Shown piece by piece: positions 59,538-64,000 of a stretch of 64,000 nucleotides of DNA. Both the position numbers and the translations under genes were made by a program. The stretch's first letter is position 1, and each line of letters opens with the position of its first letter. The stretch is from NCBI RefSeq assembly GCF_020905295.1, contig NZ_JAJJMM010000001.1, positions 3,162,001 through 3,226,000 of the forward strand, read 5' to 3'. Source of the stretch: Flavobacterium piscisymbiosum (GTDB lineage Bacteria; Bacteroidota; Bacteroidia; Flavobacteriales; Flavobacteriaceae). A model generated the notes under the pieces. It saw only the letters and a program-made list of their open reading frames with translations, was not told where the DNA came from and ran no database searches.

Positions 59538-60794
59538 TTATTTAGTGATAACAAGTTGATTTTGATTTAAAATTCCGTACACAGAACCTTTGATTTCAGT
59601 TCCTAAAAAAGCAGAATTTTTAGATTTTGAAAGGATATTTTCTTTTGTAAAAGTGGATGTTCCTTCCGGATTGAAGAAAGTGAAGTTTGCTTTTGAACCT
59701 TCGGCGATTGTATTGCTTTCAATTCCAAAAACAGCTCTACCGGATGTTAGTTTTTCAATTACAGTTTCCAGATGTAATTCAGATAGTAAAGCTCCAAATG
59801 CAGTTTCTAAACCAATTGTTCCGTTTTTAGCGGTATCAAATTCCATTTTCTTGAACTCGATATCAATCGGATTATGATCAGATGTAATTGTATCTATAAC
59901 ACCTTCTGTAACTCCATTTAATAATGCCCATCGATCAGCTTCAGTTCGTAATGGTGGCGTAACTTTAAAACGAGTATCAAAACCTTCCAGTTTTTCATCG
60001 GTCAAAACCAAATGATGTACAGAAGCACTGCAAGTTACCTGTAGTCCTTTTGCTTTGGCTTCTTTTATCAATTCGACTGATTTTGCGGTAGAAATGGTAG
60101 GGATATGAAGTTTTCCTCCGGTATATTCCAGTAAAAATAAGTTTCTTGATATTTGTAATTCTTCTGCCAGATTTGGGATTCCTTTCAAACCTAATTTGGT
60201 CGAAACAATTCCTTCATTTGCCACTCCGTTTCCTTTAATATTAGGATCTTGCGAATAGGTAATTACCAATCCGTCAAAATCCTGAACATACTGCAAAGCA
60301 ATTTTTAGCAAGTTGGCATTGTCGATACTTTTATTGTAATCTCCAAAAGCAACAGCTCCGGATTTTTTCATATCAAACAATTCGGCCATATCTTTTCCTT
60401 CGCTCGCTTTGGTTAAAGCACCAATTGGGAAAAGTTCTGTAGCAAAACCATTCGCTTTATTTTTTACAAAATTTACCTGTGACTGATTGTCGATAACAGG
60501 AAAGGAGTTGGGTTGTAGAGCAATGCCGGTAAAACCGCTTTTTGCAGCAACATTCAATCCGTTTGCAATGGTTTCTCTGTCTTCGTAACCCGGTTCTCCA
60601 AAAGAAACACTGCTGTCGAACCAACCTTGAGAAAGATGCAGATTATCCAATTTAACTTCGGTTGTATCCTCGATATCAAGAATCGAAGTTCCTATTTTTT
60701 CTATAATACCATCTGCAATTAAAAGATCAACAGTCTGGTTATGAAACGGACTTTTTGAATCGATAATTTTGGCGCTTCTGATGATTATTTTCAT
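59538..60794 (-). CDS. Dihydroorotase-family protein lacking the HxH metal ligands
   Basis: 418 aa amidohydrolase of the dihydroorotase family. The overall pattern fits (start VDLLIADGIIEKIG, then GYEDRETIANGLNVAAKSGFTG, and SDHNPIDIEFK). The first metal motif, normally DxHVHLRxPG, reads Asp60-Ser-Ser62-Val-Ser64-Phe-Gly66-Glu-Pro-Gly: both His are Ser and the substrate-binding Arg is Gly. VHHLVLTD and the late DHNP segment remain. A catalytic zinc site is therefore unlikely, as in PyrX-type pseudo-dihydroorotases that serve as structural partners of aspartate transcarbamoylase. Cotranscribed with the DUF4870 gene. Confidence 0.85.
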   Translation of the reverse strand: MKIIIRSAKIIDSKSPFHNQTVDLLIADGIIEKIGTSILDIEDTTEVKLDNLHLSQGWFDSSVSFGEPGYEDRETIANGLNVAAKSGFTGIALQPNSFPVIDNQSQVNFVKNKANGFATELFPIGALTKASEGKDMAELFDMKKSGAVAFGDYNKSIDNANLLKIALQYVQDFDGLVITYSQDPNIKGNGVANEGIVSTKLGLKGIPNLAEELQISRNLFLLEYTGGKLHIPTISTAKSVELIKEAKAKGLQVTCSASVHHLVLTDEKLEGFDTRFKVTPPLRTEADRWALLNGVTEGVIDTITSDHNPIDIEFKKMEFDTAKNGTIGLETAFGALLSELHLETVIEKLTSGRAVFGIESNTIAEGSKANFTFFNPEGTSTFTKENILSKSKNSAFLGTEIKGSVYGILNQNQLVITK

Positions 60795-60851
60795 ATGTAG
60801 ATATTTATTTTGTACTGAAACAATTAAATTTTTAAAACATTAATGCTTAAT

Positions 60852-60990
60852 TTTTTTCAACCATTAAGGAATTAAGTTAATAAAGGAAAAACTTAATATT
60901 CTAATGAACAAAAATATTACTTAAGTCTCTTTTACCATTTAAAATTTAAGACGAAGCTTATTCTTCTTAATCTCCTAATGGTTCAAAAAA
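60852..60990. repeat. AACCAT..TAAG inverted-repeat element, copy 1
   Basis: Left arm AACCATTAAGGAATTAAG (60859-60876) and right arm CTTAATCTCCTAATGGTT (60966-60983), extended by T6 and A6, form a stem of about 25 bp with few mismatches around an AT-rich centre. A related element is at 63019-63103. Confidence 0.75.
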
Positions 60991-61014
60991 AAGTAAAACT
61001 TTAAGTTTTACTTT
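60990..61014 (-). terminator. Terminator of the BatA/VWA gene
   Basis: AAAGTAAAACTT pairs with AAGTTTTACTTT around one base; on the minus strand it is followed by T8. It overlaps the last codons and stop of the gene. Confidence 0.75.
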
Positions 61015-62936
61015 ACGAATTTGATGATGGCCATTTCTAATGCTAAAAATAACAGTGCAAAGATAACAAACCATTTCCAAATTTGGCTGTCAGTTCGCTC
61101 AGTTTGTAGTGTATTAAAAATGGTCGAAATCGTATCGGCGGTTTTAAAATCAGAAACCACATTGGTGTTTACCTGACTCAAATCACTTTCACTTCGTTTA
61201 TAATTGAAACTCAGATTTTCAACCCATTCTTTTTTATCAAAAACACTGTAGTTTCCGGCTGTTTCCGGGAAATCATTAAAGGTTAGTTTTACCTTATTAT
61301 TTAATATTTGCTGAATCGGAATAAAAGAATCTTCAGTTCCTTTTACTTCCAGAATAGCATCTTTGGTCAATAAAACATCGACAAAATAGGGTTGATTATT
61401 GCCAATGGTCAAAGCATTTACACCAGTTTTTTGATTGTTTTGTCCCATTTTATAAAACAACGGAACAATTAATGGCGATTGTTGAAAGTTTGAATTTGCT
61501 GCGTTTATCGGTGCCGAAAAAACAGTAATCCCTGAAACCGGATTCTGAATTGCGATTACAAATACACTTTGATCTTCATACGATAAAACGGCCGGATAAG
61601 GGCTGGAAACAGCAAACGAACTATTTGTTTTTGGATATTGAAAATTGGTGATTTTATTCTCGAAAACCCCAGAGAATAAAGGGTGATCAAAATTGATTTT
61701 GGTAATTAATTTGCTTTTGCTTTCAAGAGTACTAAACTGAATTTTTCCGAAATTACCAAGAAATGAATTAAGATTAGAAATTGATGACTTTTCAGAAGGA
61801 ATCACCACTAAATTTCCGCCTTTAGCAACAAATGCTTTTAAAGTCGTTTGCAAGGCCTGAGGAACTTCAATTAACTCATTTAGAATAATCGTATTCTGTT
61901 TGTCTAAACTATTATAATCTAAATTACTAATAGAATAATTGTTATAATTGAATTCTGAAGAAGTATAGATTCTCGATAAAAAATTGCTTTTTTCTGGTTC
62001 GCCGATACTAATAACATTTGTTTTTTTATTTTTCGAAATACTAAAATAAAGCTTGTTATCATAAGTAAGGCCGTTATCTTCAATGGTTACGTATCCATGA
62101 AAAGCTTCTTTTGGAATCGTAAAATCGACTTTCTTTTTCTTCGCATCAAAATTGATAATGGTTTTGGCAATCAGTTTATTTTGATTGTACAATGCCATCG
62201 AAACAGGTTTAAAATCTTCTCCGTAAGCCGAAAGATTTACGCTGATTTCATAGAAATTTTCTAGAGTCTGATTGATGTAAACGCTGTCAATAGCAATGTT
62301 GTTTTTTTGTTCCGCTGATGGAATTATAAAATACGGTTTCTCTTCCGTATCAATAGATGCAACGTCTTTTTCGGCCAGACCTATAGCATCTGTAATAATG
62401 ACAATGTCTTTTTTATAAGCCGATTTATGTGCTTTTATCTTCGCCATAATCGACGGAAGTTCAAAAGGTGTTGCGCTGTATTTTAGGTTTTGTAAAGCAC
62501 TTTTGGATGATTTAATATCAGTATTCCAATAATTTTCGGTGTTGGTTAATAACGAAAACTGAGTGGTTTCAGGAGTATTTTCTAATAATTCCTGAACAGC
62601 ACGTTTTAGCAATTCTCCTTTTTTGCCTTTTGCTTGCATGCTAAAGGAATTGTCCAGAATAATATACATTTCGTTAGTGGCATTTTTACTGTCTTTTGCT
62701 TCAAAAAAAGGTTGGGCGAAAGCTAAAATAATGCACGTAAGCAATAATAAACGAGTCGCGAGTAAAAGCCTTTTCTTGATTTTAGAACTTTTTCGGGTTT
62801 GAATCGAAAGCTCTTTTAAGAAACGGACATTAGTAAAGTATGAAGTTTTAAAACGTCGTAATTGAAATAAATGAACCAAAATAGGAACAATCAATAAAAA
62901 CAGAAAGTATAGAATTTCGGGATGTTTAAAATGCAT
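61008..62936 (-). CDS. BatA-domain / von Willebrand A-type membrane protein (642 aa)
   Basis: N-terminal BatA (aerotolerance regulator) segment with two membrane helices (MHFKHPEILYFLFLLIVPILVHL and LLLATRLLLLTCIILAFAQPF). The VWA domain follows (about 85-250) with the MIDAS-type YIILDNSFSMQAKG (DxSxS). A long beta-rich periplasmic part leads to a final helix (WFVIFALLFLALEMAIIKF). Probable role in envelope integrity or aerotolerance through protein-protein contacts. It stands alone between two copies of an inverted-repeat element. Confidence 0.85.
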   Translation of the reverse strand: MHFKHPEILYFLFLLIVPILVHLFQLRRFKTSYFTNVRFLKELSIQTRKSSKIKKRLLLATRLLLLTCIILAFAQPFFEAKDSKNATNEMYIILDNSFSMQAKGKKGELLKRAVQELLENTPETTQFSLLTNTENYWNTDIKSSKSALQNLKYSATPFELPSIMAKIKAHKSAYKKDIVIITDAIGLAEKDVASIDTEEKPYFIIPSAEQKNNIAIDSVYINQTLENFYEISVNLSAYGEDFKPVSMALYNQNKLIAKTIINFDAKKKKVDFTIPKEAFHGYVTIEDNGLTYDNKLYFSISKNKKTNVISIGEPEKSNFLSRIYTSSEFNYNNYSISNLDYNSLDKQNTIILNELIEVPQALQTTLKAFVAKGGNLVVIPSEKSSISNLNSFLGNFGKIQFSTLESKSKLITKINFDHPLFSGVFENKITNFQYPKTNSSFAVSSPYPAVLSYEDQSVFVIAIQNPVSGITVFSAPINAANSNFQQSPLIVPLFYKMGQNNQKTGVNALTIGNNQPYFVDVLLTKDAILEVKGTEDSFIPIQQILNNKVKLTFNDFPETAGNYSVFDKKEWVENLSFNYKRSESDLSQVNTNVVSDFKTADTISTIFNTLQTERTDSQIWKWFVIFALLFLALEMAIIKFVK

Positions 62937-63018
62937 TCTGGCTTAGATTTATTTCACTACTTATTGTAGATGCTGGTCAAAAATACAAATTTTTAGTCAA
63001 AACAGATAGGTATATTAA

Positions 63019-63103
63019 TTAAACCATATAAGTAATATAAGTTCATTTAATTTTTGCTAAATAAAGTCTTTCTTATAATCTCTTATATCACTTAAATGGT
63101 TAA
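63019..63103. repeat. AACCAT..TAAG inverted-repeat element, copy 2
   Basis: TTAAACCATATAAGTAATA (63019-63037) and the end TATCACTTAAATGGTTAA form a stem of about 22 bp with one bulge and two mismatches. It is the same family as 60852-60990, on the other side of the BatA/VWA gene. Confidence 0.7.
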
Positions 63104-63221
63104 AAATGGTAATGACAGAGTTTGAATAATGTAACTTTTGTAATTTCTTTTGTAACAAAAAATGGCTTTCCGAATCATATTATTGAGTATTTTAGCCTAT
63201 TCAAAAAACAAATAAAAAAGT

Positions 63222-64000
63222 ATGAAAAGATTATATATGTTGCTTTTTTCGGCTGTGGCTTTTACAACTTCGCAAGCTCAGAGTAAATTCAATTTATTGG
63301 TAGGAACCTATACCAACACTTGCGATAGTAAAGGAATTTACGTTTACGAATTTGATGCAGCTTCAGGTGATTTTAAATTAAAGAATTCTACAGAAAAAGT
63401 AGTGAGCCCTAGTTATGTATCAGTTTCAGCAAATAATAAATTTGTTTATGCCGTAAATGAAAACGGAAATCAAAGTGCTGTAACGGCATTAACTTATGAT
63501 GCACCAACAGGTAAACTTAAAGTATTGAATACAAATTCGTCTTTAGGCGCAGATCCTTGTCATTTAATAAACGATGAAAAAAACGTAATTGTTGCTAATT
63601 ATTCAGGAGGAAGTATTGCCGTTTTTAAGAAAAATGCTGACGGAAGTATCACAGAAGGTCAACAATTGATTCAGCATGAAGGAAAAGGGCTAAATGCGGC
63701 ACGTCAGGAAAAAGCGCATGTACATCAGGTTGTTTTTTCTCCGGACAAAAAGTTTGTTTTATCGAATGACCTTGGTCAGGATAAAGTTTTTATCTATAAA
63801 TACAATCCTGGTGCGAGCCATGAAGTGCTAACTTTAAAAGGATCTGTAGATGTAAAAAAAGGAAGCGGTCCGAGACACTTAACGTTTAGTAAAGACGGCA
63901 AATTTGTGTATTTGGTTCAGGAATTAGATGCTACTCTTACTACTTTTAGTTATGATAAATCGGGAAGTTTAAAGTTACTTGCCGAAACCAGTATTTTAGC
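63222..64000 (+). CDS. Lactonase-family beta-propeller protein, 6-phosphogluconolactonase-like (5' part)
   Basis: The first 259 codons of a gene that runs out of the window. A signal peptide (MKRLYMLLFSAVAFTTSQAQ, 1-20) is followed by seven-bladed-propeller repeats of the lactonase family (LLVGTYTNTCDSKGIYVYEF, PSYVSVSANNKFVYAVNE, ..HVHQVVFSPDKKFV, GPRHLTFSKDGKFVYLVQE). The family is YkgB/Pgl-like; with an export signal it probably acts in the periplasm, so a cytosolic pentose-phosphate role is doubtful. Confidence 0.9.
   Translation, partial: MKRLYMLLFSAVAFTTSQAQSKFNLLVGTYTNTCDSKGIYVYEFDAASGDFKLKNSTEKVVSPSYVSVSANNKFVYAVNENGNQSAVTALTYDAPTGKLKVLNTNSSLGADPCHLINDEKNVIVANYSGGSIAVFKKNADGSITEGQQLIQHEGKGLNAARQEKAHVHQVVFSPDKKFVLSNDLGQDKVFIYKYNPGASHEVLTLKGSVDVKKGSGPRHLTFSKDGKFVYLVQELDATLTTFSYDKSGSLKLLAETSIL

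Noticed and set aside
1..64000. tRNA or rRNA genes
   Set aside because: No cloverleaf with GTTC(G/A)A T-arm or rRNA-like GC-rich block was noticed by eye; a tRNAscan/Infernal run would be decisive.

Overview
The window reads as chromosome of a Flavobacteriaceae bacterium, most likely a Flavobacterium. It is AT-rich. Several genes have TAnnTTTG (-7) boxes typical of Bacteroidota promoters, Shine-Dalgarno sequences are mostly absent, and several genes start with TTG. It carries a SusC/SusD polysaccharide-utilisation locus and many lipoproteins and secreted proteins of flavobacterial type. No rRNA, tRNA, CRISPR array or prophage was recognised. Gene calls rest on motifs read by eye; no database search was run.

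Layout. 1-600: 3' end of pepD. 660-5400: a small lysine-rich gene, then a run of five unrelated minus-strand genes separated by a recurring ~90-140 nt imperfect palindrome. This is a gene-cassette-like array without a visible recombinase, and its last member is an aminoglycoside-phosphotransferase-fold kinase. 5400-11400: housekeeping genes (carboxypeptidase-regulatory-domain protein, DEAD-box helicase, RdgB, ABC exporter, DUF2809 protein). 11440-12370: a REP-associated tyrosine transposase (RAYT) bracketed by its own palindromic repeats. 12500-17160: GH88 hydrolase, two paralogous lipoproteins, an FMN-type glutamate-synthase-like protein and a NYN-domain protein. 17300-20660: a nitrosative-stress/copper cluster (Rrf2 regulator, azurin-like lipoprotein, RIC di-iron protein, NnrS/heme-copper-like membrane protein) with three copies of an 18 nt candidate operator.

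20870-36400: an AONS-family PLP enzyme (serine palmitoyl- or cysteate acyltransferase-like), small lipoprotein and zinc-ribbon genes, a GNAT protein, an outer-membrane protein, a YfhO-type membrane protein, a GT4 glycosyltransferase, a Wzx-like flippase, MscS and UvrA. 36760-48500: a laminarin/beta-1,3-glucan-type locus, made of a membrane-spanning Reg_prop/Y_Y_Y/HTH regulator, SusC, SusD, a surface lipoprotein and two GH16 enzymes. 48830-51400: an ECF sigma factor, a 47-aa gene and a TPR protein. 51410-64000: endonuclease III without its Fe-S cluster, a bacterioferritin-comigratory protein, a conserved 487-aa protein, an MBL hydrolase, small membrane and lipoprotein genes, an alpha/beta hydrolase, a dihydroorotase homologue lacking its HxH metal ligands, a BatA/VWA protein and the start of a lactonase-family beta-propeller protein.

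The intergenic DNA is unusually rich in structured repeats. Besides the cassette repeats and RAYT palindromes there are a CAGTTTTCAGT family (3 copies, two of which supply the stop codon of a neighbouring gene), an AACCAT..TAAG inverted-repeat family (2 copies), a nested GCAAAG palindrome, an isolated 80 nt hairpin and short AATCTAAAATC runs. The cassette-like array and the RAYT/REP system are the most interesting parts of the window.
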